Source: Panicum virgatum
Lineage: Eukaryota; Streptophyta; Magnoliopsida; Poales; Poaceae
Direction of reading: 5' to 3'
NCBI RefSeq assembly: GCF_016808335.1
Contig: NC_053148.1
Span: forward strand, 43,974,930 to 44,038,929
Length of the DNA: 64,000 nucleotides
Part shown: positions 10,701 through 22,301 of the stretch, in pieces
Numbering within the stretch: position 1 is the first letter of the stretch
How the letters are laid out: the number at the start of each line of letters is the position of its first letter
Notes under the pieces: model-generated
Told to the model about the DNA's origin: nothing
The model's input: the letters and a program-made list of their open reading frames with translations, nothing else
The model's database searches: none
Translations under genes and position numbers: made by a program

Positions 10701-13700
10701 TACCCACAGGCCACAGTGCATTGCGTACGCTGGACTTGTGCGTGTACAAAGATGCACACGCAGACGCAGGTACTAGTAGCTTTGTACGCTAGTGCCGGAG
10801 CGTGCGAACACTCCAACAGTAGTCGGTGCGACGGTGCCAAAGATGGCAGGGTGCCAACCTTCCTTTCCAACAAACCGTATTTATGGGACCGGTAGAGGAC
10901 TCTGCTGTTCTTGAGGACTCCACCGTATTTATGGCCCGATCACACACTCACGCGGTCACGCCAGCTAGTCTGAACCTTTGTCGTCTCGGACTCTCGGCGA
11001 CCACACGCCAGCTTTGCCGTAGCCAAGAAAATCGAACGTCACCCACTAGTCGTGTATGAGTACGCGCTGCTGCCTATAGGCGAACCGGACTCTAGCAGAT
11101 TTGGTTAGATGGTCGAGAGTTCCGATAGTATTTCTGATAACTTAGATTCGATTCTTGGTGGTAACAAATTTTAAATTGAAGTTAAAAAAATTCTACTCGT
11201 TGACTAGAAAATTCAATGTTCGTGGACTTTCTTGATCCGAAGCCGTTTCCTTTTAATGAAAAATGGCGGGGCAGTCCTACCCACACCAGATCGAGTTTTT
11301 TTTTAATTGTTAGTACGTGCTGCTGAGTCTCTGCAGATCGGAGATGAGCTGTTCCGATCAGAATGTTCCTGCTCTTGTCGCCGCACCAATTCATGTACGA
11401 CGACGACGACGACGATTCCCAACTGTCGATCCGGCCAGACCAGATGGCTTTTCGTCGTCACAGACCACGCGGCAGGACACAGTACTGTGCGCAGCAGTAC
11501 ACGGATCGCAACACTCACAGCTCAACCGTGCGAGACCGGCCGGGAATCAAATCAAAGCTCGCGGCGGCGACAGGGCCGTGCGCCACCGACCGGCCGGGGT
11601 CCGGTAGTAACGCCGCAGGCATGTGCCGCCGTGTTGGGTCACTGGCTCCATTGCTCGTGCCGCTCATCGGCGTGTACGCGCACATGTCTCCCTTCATTGC
11701 GGCGGCAGGCAGGCAGGGCCGGCCCGGGCCGGCGGCGGCTGTGAGGCGCGCCGTCCTCCTGTGTGGCCGGCTCGCGTTCACGGCGACCGGGTGAACACAG
11801 GGCAAGGGATCAGCACCAGCCCATGTTTGGGCAATCAATGATCCTCGGATCGGTTCATCGGTAGGGATAGCCAAACACTGGTCCTGGGTGCTAGTATGAG
11901 TTTGCTGGCGGCGATCAAGGCCCTGTTTATTTCCCACTCCATAAATCCCGTAAACGTAAAAAAAAGTCATATCGAATATTTCGACACATGCATAGAGTAC
12001 TAAATGAAATCTATTTACAAAATTTTTTGCATAGATGGGCTGTAAATCGCGAGACGAATCTAATGAGCATACTTAATCCATGATTTGCAACAGTGATGTT
12101 ACAATAACCATCCGCTAATTATTAATTAATTATGGATTAATTAGCATCATTAGATTCGTCTCGCGATTTACAACCCATCTGTGCAAAAAAATTTATAAAT
12201 AGACTTCATTTAGTACTTCAAATTCGCAAGATTCCATCGCAAATTTCTTTTGCAAAACATCTAAACACGGGCCAAGATCCATGGATCATACATTGCATTC
12301 ATACTACTTCATTTGCCAACTTCCAGTAGTTCGTTTTGCCGTTTGGGACAGGCCATTGATGGGCTCGAAACGGCCTCGCAGCGATGAGAAATTTTGCAAC
12401 TTTTTTGTCCGGTTTATTGAAGCTGCTGCTGGGGGAAGCCTGATGGATTCAATGCGTCCATGTGGCGTGATTTCGCAGGTATTTAAGCCTGCATCACAGG
12501 GAGAAGGACAGCAACTTCTGCCTGTTCATGCCGCTGTTCGACGCCCTCGGAGGGACCATCAACGCCAAGTCCTGGGAGCTTCAGAAGGAGGTCGACCAAG
12601 GTACTTCTGCTGATGATCACATCATCTCTTCACCATTGGCACCATTGGTTGGTTAATAATCAGAAATAGTTGCCTTTTGACTGCCACTAGCAATTTACAG
12701 CAAGTAAGAGAATCAGCAAGCAGATTGGGAGAACTGATCCAAGCCGTGTGGTTGCAGGCATGAACGACCGGGTGCCGGACTTCGTGTTCCTGGCGCACGT
12801 CGTGGACGTGGTGTCGTCGATGCACGTGCCCTTCGCGTTCCGGTCCAACAGCTCGCTGCCCTTCGCGACCCGCCTCGTGCTGCTGCCGCTCTGGCCCGTC
12901 GCCTTCGCCTTCATGCTCATCCAGTGGTTCTGCTCCAAGACCTTCACCGTCAGCTTCTACTTCCTCCGCGGCCGGCTCCACCAGACCTGGAGCGTCCCCA
13001 GATACGGCTTCCAGGTCACGACCAGCCCTAGCTAGCTAGCTTGGATTCTCATGACTTGGTGGACATCCATGGCGGCAAACAGGAACAGCCAGTATTCACA
13101 CTGTTTGCGTTTGTTCTTCCCTGTGGAATTGCAGTACTTCATTCCGTCGGCGAAGAAGGGCATCAACCGGCAGATCGAGCTGGCCATCCTGAGGGCGGAT
13201 AAGATGGGCGTCAAAGTGATCAGCCTTGCTGCGCTCAACAAGGTCACCATTGGCAGCTCTCTGCTAATTTCAATACTCAAGTTCAGAACAAGCAACAGCG
13301 GAACATTTCACTGAACATGTTTCCTTTTCCTTCTCCTTGGTCATCAGAACGAGGCGCTCAATGGCGGCGGCACGCTGTTCGTGAGCAAGCACCCCAACCT
13401 GCGGGTGAGGGTGGTGCACGGCAACACCCTGACGGCCGCCGTGATCCTCAACGAGATCCCCAGCAACGTGAAGGAGGTGTTCCTCACCGGCGCGACGTCC
13501 AAGCTCGGCAGGGCCATCGCGCTCTACCTCTGCCGGAAGAAGATCAGGGTCCTGGTACGTGTAATTGTTGATGATGGACTGAGCTTGGATTGCAATGCTG
13601 TTCGATCAGAACTTCTGAAGCGAAACACTGAATCTTCTGTCTTTGGGTTTCAGATGCTGACGCTGTCGACGGAGAGGTTCCTGAAGATCCAGAGGGAGGC

Positions 13701-14326
13701 GCCGCCCGAGTCCCAGCAGTACCTCGTGCAGGTCACCAAGTACCAGGCAGCGCAGAGCTGCAAGGTAGGGTAAACTGAAACCGGCGTTCGATCGCCATGT
13801 GATCACTTGTTAATGACAGATCGCGGTGAGTGTGTGTGGCGCTGACGCCGGTGAACTCTGTGTGCGTGTGGCAGACATGGATCGTGGGCAAGTGGCTGTC
13901 GCCGCGGGAGCAGCGGTGGGCGCCGCCGGGCACCCACTTCCACCAGTTTGTGGTGCCGCCCATTATCGGCTTCCGACGGGACTGCACCTACGGCAAGCTC
14001 GCCGCCATGAGGCTCCCCAAGGACGTCGAGGGCCTCGGCTCCTGCGAGGTGAGCAGAGCGCGAACCAGCCGCGCCGCCGCCGCAACGTCGGCCCGCCGGC
14101 CGGCCGGCTGCGGAGAAACCAAAACCGTGCGGCCTTTTTCGCTAACCCGACCGTGCTCGTCTCGATGCAGTACACGATGGAGCGCGGGGTGGTGCACGCG
14201 TGCCACGCCGGCGGCGTGGTGCACTGCCTGGAGGGGTGGGGGCACCACGAGGTGGGCGCCATCGACGTGGACCGGATCGACGTCGTGTGGAAGGCGGCGC
14301 TCAAGCACGGCCTCACGCCGGCGTGA
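7722..14326 (+). CDS. GL1: GLOSSY1/CER3 (WAX2)-type cuticular wax protein
   Basis: Ten exons: 7722-7772, 7980-8203, 10122-10580, 12479-12600, 12758-13014, 13135-13242, 13348-13554, 13654-13764, 13875-14048 and 14171-14326. They join in frame to 622 residues, the usual length for this family. The N-terminal half is a fatty-acid-hydroxylase-like membrane domain with hydrophobic segments and His clusters H145-x3-H149 and H158-x2-HH162. The C-terminal WAX2 domain has a GATSKLG nucleotide-fold motif near residue 455 and ends shortly after [11 protein letters not shown]. In the family, CER3/GL1 works with CER1 at the ER in making very-long-chain alkanes for cuticular wax. A third CER1-type His box reads LSLHH (residues 247-251), lacking its first His, which I recall as a CER3-type feature. 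Intron 1 uses a GC donor (AAG/GCAAGA). Introns 2 and 3 hold MITEs. No frame break is visible, so the gene looks functional. GL1/CER3 orthology is assigned from remembered family sequence. Confidence 0.93.
8918..9420. mobile_element. Older MITE in wax-gene intron, split by a younger one
   Basis: Intron 2 sequence starts near CCTGTTTAG (8919-8927) and resumes as TTAGTTCCCAAAAAAATTTG at 9197. It continues to an end reading CTAACTAAACACACCC near 9420. The ends are inverted (TGTTTAGTT against AACTAAACA). Removing 8927-9199 restores an uninterrupted MITE-like sequence, so this element was the host of the nested insertion. Confidence 0.5.
8927..9196. mobile_element. Tourist-like (PIF/Harbinger) MITE, nested
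   Basis: The 270-bp element starts GGCTGTGTTTAGTTC and ends GATCTAAACACAGCC, giving clean terminal inverted repeats. It is flanked by TTA at 8924-8926 and 9197-9199, the 3-bp TSD of PIF/Harbinger-type MITEs. It lies in intron 2 of the wax gene. A close relative is at 26886-27173. Confidence 0.8.
9432..9775. mobile_element. MITE in wax-gene intron 2
   Basis: Terminal sequences GTATTTGGTTTCTAC and GCAACCAAACACGGC are imperfectly inverted. The interior holds TGCTACAGTAACCATTC and TAGATTCGTCTCACGATT blocks shared with the MITEs at 5788 and 11919. The TSD was not resolved. Confidence 0.5.
11919..12273. mobile_element. MITE in wax-gene intron 3
   Basis: The 355-bp element starts GGCCCTGTTTATTTC and ends CATCTAAACACGGGCC, with inverted sub-terminal blocks TAAATCGCGAGACGAATC and GATTCGTCTCGCGATTTA. 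It lies between exons 3 and 4 of the wax gene. The immediate flanks (TCAA and AAGA) do not give a clear TSD. Confidence 0.7.
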
Positions 14327-14657
14327 GCGGACGGCGGCGCGGCGCCGGCCGGAATAACGCGTCGTCTATTTGTTTCTCGCTCCTGTGTCGGGGACGGGTG
14401 GGTGTGTTACCGTGTACCAGCCGCGGCAGAGTTGATGACCTCTGCTTCGTTCACATATATACTACTGCTATTTACGTGCGGTATACCGCAACAAACATTT
14501 GGGCTGGCACGTCGCGGCATGGGTTCCGTTTGGGCACGTAGGTTGGTCGGAATGGGTCGACCCAAACCCTGACCAACTCTCTGCTGGTACTTACGGTAAG
14601 GGTCGAGCCTGAAGCACTGGTACCAAGAGTCATAAAGTAAATGGTGCCAAACCGGTG

Positions 14658-15646
14658 TTTTTTTACGATAAGGGAAGATATATTAATGTGAAGCACAGTA
14701 CATCCCTCCTTTTACAACCAGGACCTGAAAGAAACAAAAAATTACAAGAAAGTCCCTAGAAATCCTGTTCATCTTATTCCTTTCATCGCCCGGTTGATCG
14801 AGACATCTTATTCCTTTCATCGCCCGGTTGATCGATGCCCACACCTCCAGATCCTCCATCAACAGACTCCAAGCCTTGGTTAAACTGCATGAGCCACCAC
14901 CTCAGACCATCCAAGGTGGATGCAAAGTGTTGAACGAACCTCAGCAGTCTCACCAACAGGGGAAGAAGAGGAGTAATCTCCAAGCTCATCACTGCAGACT
15001 TGCCGGAGAAGGAGCTGGCACCATCGCCTCGGCTAAGAAGCAGTAGCCCAACAGATAATCCACCGCTAGCGAAGAAATCACCAGCACGGAAACCAAAGCC
15101 CCCGGGGGAGCACCCAAGATCTATCCCTATCGCCAGTGCTAGCAGATAGACCAGAATCAAAATCCACTACGCCGCATTGGCAGCAGCAGCAGGCACAGAA
15201 GCGTCGATAGCCCCAAACAGCGGAAGGAAAAGCAGCCGAAGCAGATCCAGCGGATCCCTGAACGAACGACCTAAATCGGCCGACAGAAACCGCACCAAAT
15301 CGCCGGCAGAGGAGAGGTGCACAGACCTCAGCAAAAGACCTCCGAGGACGACGCCAAGACCGCCATCGTCGTCGAAGAAGACCTTTATTCTCCGACGGAG
15401 CAGCTCCTCCAATGCCACCGCTCCCGAAACTGTAGCACCGCCGTCACCGAACGACGACGAGCTAAACCTAACTACCCTAGATCTACAAACTACCTAGGAA
15501 GTAAAGACAACCGGCGGCCGATTCCTCGCCCTCCTTCTCCGGCACGGAGGCCGCCGGAATCGGCCCCGGACACGGTGTCTCGCTCCCTTTCGCCTTGGTG
15601 TACTGTAGCTCTCGAGGAAAAAAGGGGAAGGAACGAGAAGGAGGGC
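14658..15646 (-). mobile_element. LINE-like retro-insertion (reverse orientation)
   Basis: The ~1-kb insert is flanked by near-identical 14-bp repeats: GTGCCAAACCGGTG at 14644-14657 and GTGCCAAACTGGTG at 15647-15660. The left edge is a T7 run followed by ACGATAAGG, which on the minus strand is a poly(A)-like tail. Long imperfect TSDs and an A-tail indicate LINE-type target-primed insertion. The body has open frames without a reverse transcriptase motif, so it is 5'-truncated or non-autonomous. It sits about 330 bp after the wax-gene stop and may lie in or near its 3' UTR. Confidence 0.65.
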
Positions 15647-15662
15647 GTGCCAAACTGGTGTT

Positions 15663-16303
15663 GATCTTGTGCGCTGCAGAAGATTTCAACACATTGTCAA
15701 TGGACACGGCTCAAATAAAAAAAATGCGATGATGAGAACAAATTGGGGGGGGGGGGGTAATGAACAGGAAAAAATCCAAACCGATTTTTTCTGAAAGCAA
15801 AGAGGAGAAACAGTGATTTTTTTAAAAAAAATCTAGAGGTGTTGCATTGCTGGGAGGTGATTTTTTTTAAAAAAACTTGATTAATCTTGAAAAATTATAA
15901 ATATTTTTTTACTTACAAAAATATGGAACTAGTACCAACACTTTTTCCCTAAAAATATGACCTATGTTACACAATTACATCTACTAAGATCATAGTCTAG
16001 TTGCCGCATGCCATGCGAAAGATTATGATGAATTGATGATGAAGCGCAGAGGTTGGAAAGGATGTGCAGTTTGATGCGGACCCATGGAGGCCCGAATGTC
16101 CATGTTTAAAGCCGTAGGTCTCACATTTAAAGGAAGGCCATCTTAAATATCGCCATTCGCCAAGCGAATGCAAAGGAGAAATGGAAGTAGACGGTGAATG
16201 AAATTACAAAGATCGCGCCTTTCCGAAATTATGCTGGAGGATGCCTGGATCGGCCCACGCCGTCGGAGCTCTCGGCCCAGTGTTTCGGCCCGGAACAAGG
16301 GTG
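15663..16303. other. Intergenic sequence, no gene seen
   Basis: AT-rich sequence with homopolymer tracts, including a G run near 15745. No coding or repeat structure was recognised. It ends at the MULE-1 target site. Confidence 0.6.
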
Positions 16304-16312
16304 TGCTAGCCT

Positions 16313-16755
16313 GCCGTTTTTTTCTTTTAAATATATTTTAAAAATAAAAATTTCAAAAATACATGTCCGTTATGAAATATTTCAAAAATACTCCCGGTCG
16401 CCCCCCCATAGGGCGACAGGCCTTAAGTGTAAATTTTTTTTTCAAATTCGCAATGAGGTCCCTGGAAAAAAAAGGCCCTGTCGCCCCCCCAACGGGCGAC
16501 AGGGGCCTGTCGCCCAGCCCACGGGCGACCGCCGTTAGGCCCAACCCACGGGCGCGGCAGGGGGGCCTGTCCCCCCCCCCCCCGCGGGCGACAGGGGGGG
16601 CCTGTCCCCCCCCCCCCGCGGGTGACCGGGGTATCCCCCCTATAAAAGCTCCAGCCCTCCCATTCCCTCCTCATTTGAGCCCGAAAATTCCACCAAAAAT
16701 CCAGAAAAAAAGATAGGAGTGAGGAGAAGGAAAGCGGCGAAGCCCTGTCGGATTC
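16313..16755. repeat. MULE-1 left terminal inverted repeat with promoter
   Basis: The outer ~110 bp matches the inverted right end at 22977-23086. The inner part has GTCGCCC and GGGCGAC motifs as inverted pairs and two long C tracts near 16570 and 16605. TATAAAAG at 16641 is followed by a GAGGAGAAG-rich leader and a likely splice donor after CTGCAG at about 16772, so the TIR probably supplies the transposase promoter and first non-coding exon. The same arrangement is inverted at 49045-49481. Confidence 0.75.
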
Positions 16756-17174
16756 AGCACTTGTGATCTGCAGGTTAGTACATTTAGTTTATATATTTTT
16801 CCATTTAAGTACTACGTATTTAAATATGAGTAATTTAAGTAGGGGTAAGTAATTTAATTTAATTAGTGCTATAGTAGAACCATTTAAGTAGGAGTTCAAT
16901 GATACTTTAGTTTGTAGTTACGTAGTAGTAAATTAGTTTAGAAAATTAGTTCTACGCATTTATTATTACAATTGCAGTACTATTAGAGACGTGTTTATAA
17001 ATTAATTATGATTTAGAATAGAATTTGGCATATGCAGTATAGAATTTGAGTGTCATCACGTAGTTATGAATACTTATACGTTGTAGTTGAATTTCATACT
17101 TAGTTTTTACGGATTATTGAATAAGGTAGTGAAGTAAAGAGTATAACTCGATAATTATTATGTGATATACAGAT

Positions 17175-19810
17175 ATGTCGAACAAGATGCAGTTTCAAGT
17201 ATTTTATGGTGAATACAATGTTATGTATGGGCCAAATGGAGTAGATCTTTATGCCTTTAAGCGCACATCTAGCGGCATAGATAAACCTCTGGAAAGGAGT
17301 TTTGGTTTCATATGTAAGTGGCTGCAGCGTGGGTTCCATGTTGATCCGTTGACACATGTGATCACTGTCCAGTCTCTTGTTAATTGGGAGGTAGAAAGTG
17401 AATTATGGGAATTAATGATGATACACAGCACTGATGACTGGCAGAAGTACATGCAAGCAGCTCTAGAGCGTGGTTGGCCTCTAGCCATTCTTGTTCAAAT
17501 TCAGGAGAAGACACAAAATGAAATCCAACATTGTGCAGATCAAGGAACTCCGAGTATTCAAAGAGAGACCAATTATGTTGAGCAAGATGAGTCAGAAGAG
17601 ACAGAGAACCAAAACATGGGACCACAGGGCCTTGCTGATGAGGGAGAGAGGATACATAGCATTGTGGACGAGATGGAGGCAGAAGACCAAACCGCAATAG
17701 AGATGGAAGAATATGAGGACTCATTTGATGACGAGCAGTACTCATTGCCAAAAGAGTGGAAAGAGCATGGTTTTGGCAGTCATGTCGCAGAGGATCTACG
17801 AAATCAGGAGTGGGAGTACAGAGGGAACGAGGTAGTGCAAGGTGCAACATATCCAAACATTGAAGCCGTAAAAGATGCTGTGAGACTATGGGCAATCTCA
17901 TTGAAACGAGAATTCAGAGTCGTAAAGTCTGGCAGTAAAGATATGAGGTGAAGTGTGTGAATGCTGGATGTCCATGGCGAGTACATGCATTCAAGGGAAA
18001 ATGAAAGTCAAACTGGAAATGTTCCATTGTCACAGAGCACACTTGTTTGCTGTCAGAAGTTCTTCCCTCGCATCGCAATATATCATGCGACTTTGTTGCA
18101 AAGCAAATGTATGGGTTTATTATGGACAACCTTAATTATGAGCCAAAAATGATTGTTCGACACATTGAGCAGACTTACCAGTACACCATCAGTTATTTGA
18201 AGGCATGGAGGGCTAAACAAAGGATGTTGGAGATGCGGTTCGGCACATACGAGGCTTCATATAATAACATACCTCGTATGTTATCCCAGGTTGCTGCTAG
18301 AAATCCTGAAAGCTTTTATGACACATACCTCGTACCAGCCGTGACTAGGGGACAAAGAATTATGCAACGAGCCTTCTTTTGCATAGGTGCTTGTGTTAGA
18401 GCATTTCAGTTTTGTCTTCCGGTGATCTGCATTGATGGCACATTTTTGACTGGAAGGTATAAAGGTCAGATACTCACCGCAATCGATGTAGATTGCAACA
18501 ACCAAATAGTTCCGCTCGCATTTGCATTTGTTGAGAATGAGAACATAGACAGTTGGTATTGGTTCCTTGAACGATTGAAGATTCATGTTGTTGCTGCACG
18601 CCCAGATGTGTGCCTTATTAGTGATAGGCATGCAGTTATCCTGCAATCAATACTGAAATTGCAACGTGGAACTGCGACAACGCCTCCATTGTGGCCCGAT
18701 TTCCAAAACAGATGGTGCATTAAACATATGGGTGCAAACTTCTATGAGCACTTCAAGAACAAGGATCTTAAGAACCTGTTTAAGAGGTTGTGCACCCAAA
18801 ATCAACAGAGAAAATTCAATGCATTATGACAGATGCTTGATCAGTTGACTGCAGAGCTAGTGAAGGCAAGGGCATCAGGAGCAGGCACGAGTCAGGCTGC
18901 AGAGGCTATGGATTCAATTGAGAAGCCATTTTCACACTGGATTCGAGGTGCACCTAAGGAGAAATGGTCATTCCTTTATGATACCAACAGAATACGGTAT
19001 GGTATTCAGACAACGAACCCTGCAGAGTGTTTCAATATGGTTATGCGTTCTTGTCATGCCTTTCCACTTGTGGAAATTGTTGAGTTCATCATGTATGGGT
19101 GCATGAAGTATTTCAGAGAGCGTTACACGGCTGCAAGCATAAACATCAACAACCCCCAAATTCAGTTTTGCAAAAGAGTGACACAATATATGCAAGAGAA
19201 GATTGAAAAGGCCAAACTGCACCGCGTCATATCCACAGGTACAATGGAGCATAGATTTGAGGTTCTATGCAAGGATAGAAGTGGTCGTGGTATCCGTAGA
19301 GATAGGGTGGTACAGGAGAGTTTGATTACAGTTGATGGCAAAGCCTTCTGCTCCTGCATGAAGCCTAAGTTATTGCATATGCCATGCTCCCATCTCATTG
19401 TGGCATGTGCAGAGTCTACGTTACAGCCAGAACTATTTGTTTCACCGTACTTTAGCAAGGAAGCAGCTGTATCCACATGGGGACATGAGGTATACGGGAT
19501 TGGAATTGTGGAGCCTTTCACTCAGGATAATGAGAATAACATGTTTATTCCTGATCCAGTCACTAAGAAAGGCAAAGGCCGCCGTCAGACACGTCGTATT
19601 CGGAATGGTATGGACGAGTCGGAAGCAAGCAAGGCACAAAAGCGTTGCAGCCAATGTGGAGCATTGAGTCACAACTACAAGAAGTGTCCTCAGAATGCAC
19701 TTCACGATGCTGCTGACGTCGGTCCTTCCGGAAATCCCAGAGATGGAGCACCTCCTACGTTCAGACGAGCATCGGCGAGAATTGCTCGTGGAAGGCATTC
19801 GGTGTCATGA
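17175..19810 (+). pseudogene. MULE (mudrA-like) transposase, disabled
   Basis: The coding frame spans 17175-19810. The N-terminal part is acidic. The middle holds the MULE catalytic core: first Asp in CIDGTF at 18432, second Asp in LISDRH at 18623, and a probable catalytic Glu in NPAECFN at 19025. C-terminal are a SWIM zinc finger (CSC...PCSH, about 19350-19410) and a CCHC knuckle (CSQCG..SHNYKKC, about 19646-19690). Relative to the MULE-2 copy, one base is missing at about 17940. A Trp codon has become TGA at about 18001, and another Trp codon is TGA at 18827-18829. The protein would bind the element's TIRs in the nucleus and catalyse transposition; this copy should not be functional without suppression. 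Confidence 0.85.
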
Positions 19811-19950
19811 TCCACAATTGTATTTCATTATTTGTAATATGTAGTAATGAAATATGACAGGTATGTAATGAAGTATTATTGTATTTATGTGTCCAGTTTG
19901 TATGAAATATATATTTACCTCTGTGTTCTCATATATTTTTGAATGCAGGT

Positions 19951-22301
19951 ATGGAGATGGACTCCTTGCTAGACACAGTGATCGACTCGAGCCACAGGTC
20001 TTACTTTGCAGCTGTTGAGCACCGAGCCCTAGAGGTGCTACGTCCTCGTCCACCCGGCGAGGCGATCTCTATACACCACGATTGGTGTGACCGGTATGTA
20101 ATGAAATATTATTGTTTATCACTTTTGTATTCGAGGTTGGGCCTATTCAGCTCGACCGATCCCTCCTGACGGCGCTCGTTGACAGATAGAGTCCGGAGAC
20201 ACACACGTTCCACCTCCCGTGTGGGGAGATGACTCCTACGCTGCAGGACGTGGCCTACCTCCTCGGCCTCCCTATCGTCGGGGAGGCTGTAGGTCCGCGT
20301 GTGGTGGCGGCCTCGTGGAAGGATGAGCTGGAGGCCCGTTTTGCCCTGGTTGACCGCGTGGACGAAGCAGGTCCGATCAACCCGCACCCGCGAGCATCAG
20401 GTCCTTCGAAGACCTGGTTCCTACAGTTTACAGTACGTATTCATTGCATATATAAATTTAATTCTTACAATTCACATGTTCCATTGCCAGTTGAAACCAT
20501 TAATCTTAATTGTTTATGCAGCCTGCCTTGTTGGCTGCGGATGCCGACGAGTACAGTGTGACCAGATCGCTGGAGGCGTACCTACTTTGGTTGTTTGGTT
20601 ACATCATGTTCAACAACACTCATGGCAACTCGGTCGATAGGATTCTCCTTTCGTATGCACGGGAGATTGCGGATGGGGACGAGGACGTACCGCCCTACAG
20701 CTGGGGTGAGGCGGTACTTGCAGCCACTTACCATGGACTCTGCGATGGGTGCATGAAGACACATGGGAACGCTTTCCTGTCAGGGTGCCCACTACTGCTA
20801 CAGCTTTGGTCGTACGAGAGGCTAGCCATTGGTCGCCCCTTGGTCAGCCACGAGCCTTACCACGGGGGCATTTACGGCGACGAGGAGGACGAGAGGCCCA
20901 CTATGGGAACTATCTGGATCTGGCGTCAGGTATGTTCGCAACAAACCTAATTTTGTTATTCATTGTTACATGATGTATTAGCGCACTTTTAATTTTACTT
21001 ATTCGAAATGCAGAGGTCCTGTGCACATGCACGGGTTACACGCGCATATCCTGAGTTTGTTTCGGAGCTCGACATGCTGACGCCCGAGGACGTTGTCTGG
21101 GAGCCTTGCAGCCCAGAGGCTGTGGCTACCCGTGCACCAGCAGGCCTGTCTTCGCACTGCTCCGCGAATGCGAGTCTGTGGCTTACTTCCGCCGTCCTGG
21201 TTTATGACATCGCGGTTGAGGCATATTGCCCCTGGAGAGTCAGGAGACAGTTTGGGCAGCGCCAGGAGTTTCCGGTGCCCACCGCGTTGGAGCGTGTCAG
21301 TCACCAGGACCACATGTAATTATGAATGAACTTGGCTCATACATTCGTGTCGAATCTAACGATTCTTCGTGTTCCACTTTGTAGGTTGTCAAGGAGTGGA
21401 TTGCCGTGCTCTGATGATTGGCTCACCAAGATCCAGCCGTGGGTGGACCAATGGGAATAGGCAGACGAGCACTTGGTCCATCCAACAGGACCACACACAG
21501 ATAGCTCCTTTAGGGCTTACCTCACCTGGTACTTACCCCGGACTCGGGCTCGTCTGGTTTTTGTTGACACTCACCCGCAGCCACACCAGGCGAGGCCTCA
21601 GGATGGCTATGCCCGGCACCACGTGGAGGCACTAGCTGGCGCGGTGAGTCTCTTGATCATATTTGCATGCATATATATATATATATAATCATATTCATAA
21701 GATAATTCATGTGTTTTCTAACTGTACCTTTACTGAATTGATGCAGCTTCGCCTTTGCAACATGATGGAGACGGACTGCTCGACTTACTTGACGAGGGTA
21801 CGTGCCGGATCCCCAATGACCCAGTTTGAGCAGACAGAGGAATGTTTAGAGGGACAGCACCAGTTGGCGGACCGTATTCAGGGATGGTACCGGGGCCATA
21901 GATACCGGCCTACACAGGTTAGCTTATGTTTCGTATTTCGGTTTCTACATGTCATGACAAAATATACGAGCGTACGCTAACATCCACATTTTTTGCGTAG
22001 GATTCTACCCCGATGCCGGCGCCGGACCTTCTTCTTCCTCCTTTCGACCAGATAACGAGACCTTCACCTTAGACGACTTCGACAGCTTGTCTCCAGAAGA
22101 GCCTGCCGCGCAAGGTGACCCCGATGTCTTGGGGTATTCACAGCTAGGAGGAGCACCACTTGGGATCTCTCAGCAGCAGACACCGCAGCCCTTGCGCGTC
22201 CTGAGCGACAGGTGAGGTCTCCGGATGTTCTCACCTACTCCGAGGGCCATGTCCGTGCCCAGCAGAGGGCTAAGAGGGTCCGACGCCCTAGGGGTGGTTA
22301 G
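19951..22301 (+). pseudogene. Plant mobile domain (MAIN/MAIL1-like) gene, degraded
   Basis: The exons encode a plant mobile domain protein, the aminotransferase-like PMD family that includes Arabidopsis MAIN and MAIL1. The start is MEMDSLLDTVIDSSHRS at 19951. A core block TPTLQDVAYLLGLPIVG (about 20232) and a second exon with YLLWLFGYIMFNN (about 20578) follow. Next is RVRRQFGQRQEFPVP (about 21238), the family's P.RV.RQFG signature. A basic tail RVRRPRGG ends at the TAG at 22299. Introns are recognisable (about 20433-20520, 20930-21013, 21320-21385). A deletion near 20097 fuses parts of two exons, and stops or frame changes occur near 21410 and 21460. PMD genes are known both as host genes and as transposon cargo; here the gene lies inside the MULE termini and is co-oriented with the transposase. 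Confidence 0.8.

Noticed and set aside
14783..15497. Open frames in the LINE-like insertion
   Set aside because: No reverse transcriptase, endonuclease or zinc-knuckle motif; composition-driven frames on both strands.
16363..16716. 117-codon plus-strand frame rich in Pro/Arg in the MULE-1 left end
   Set aside because: It is generated by the C tracts and GTCGCCC repeats of the terminal inverted repeat and is not conserved in the other element ends.
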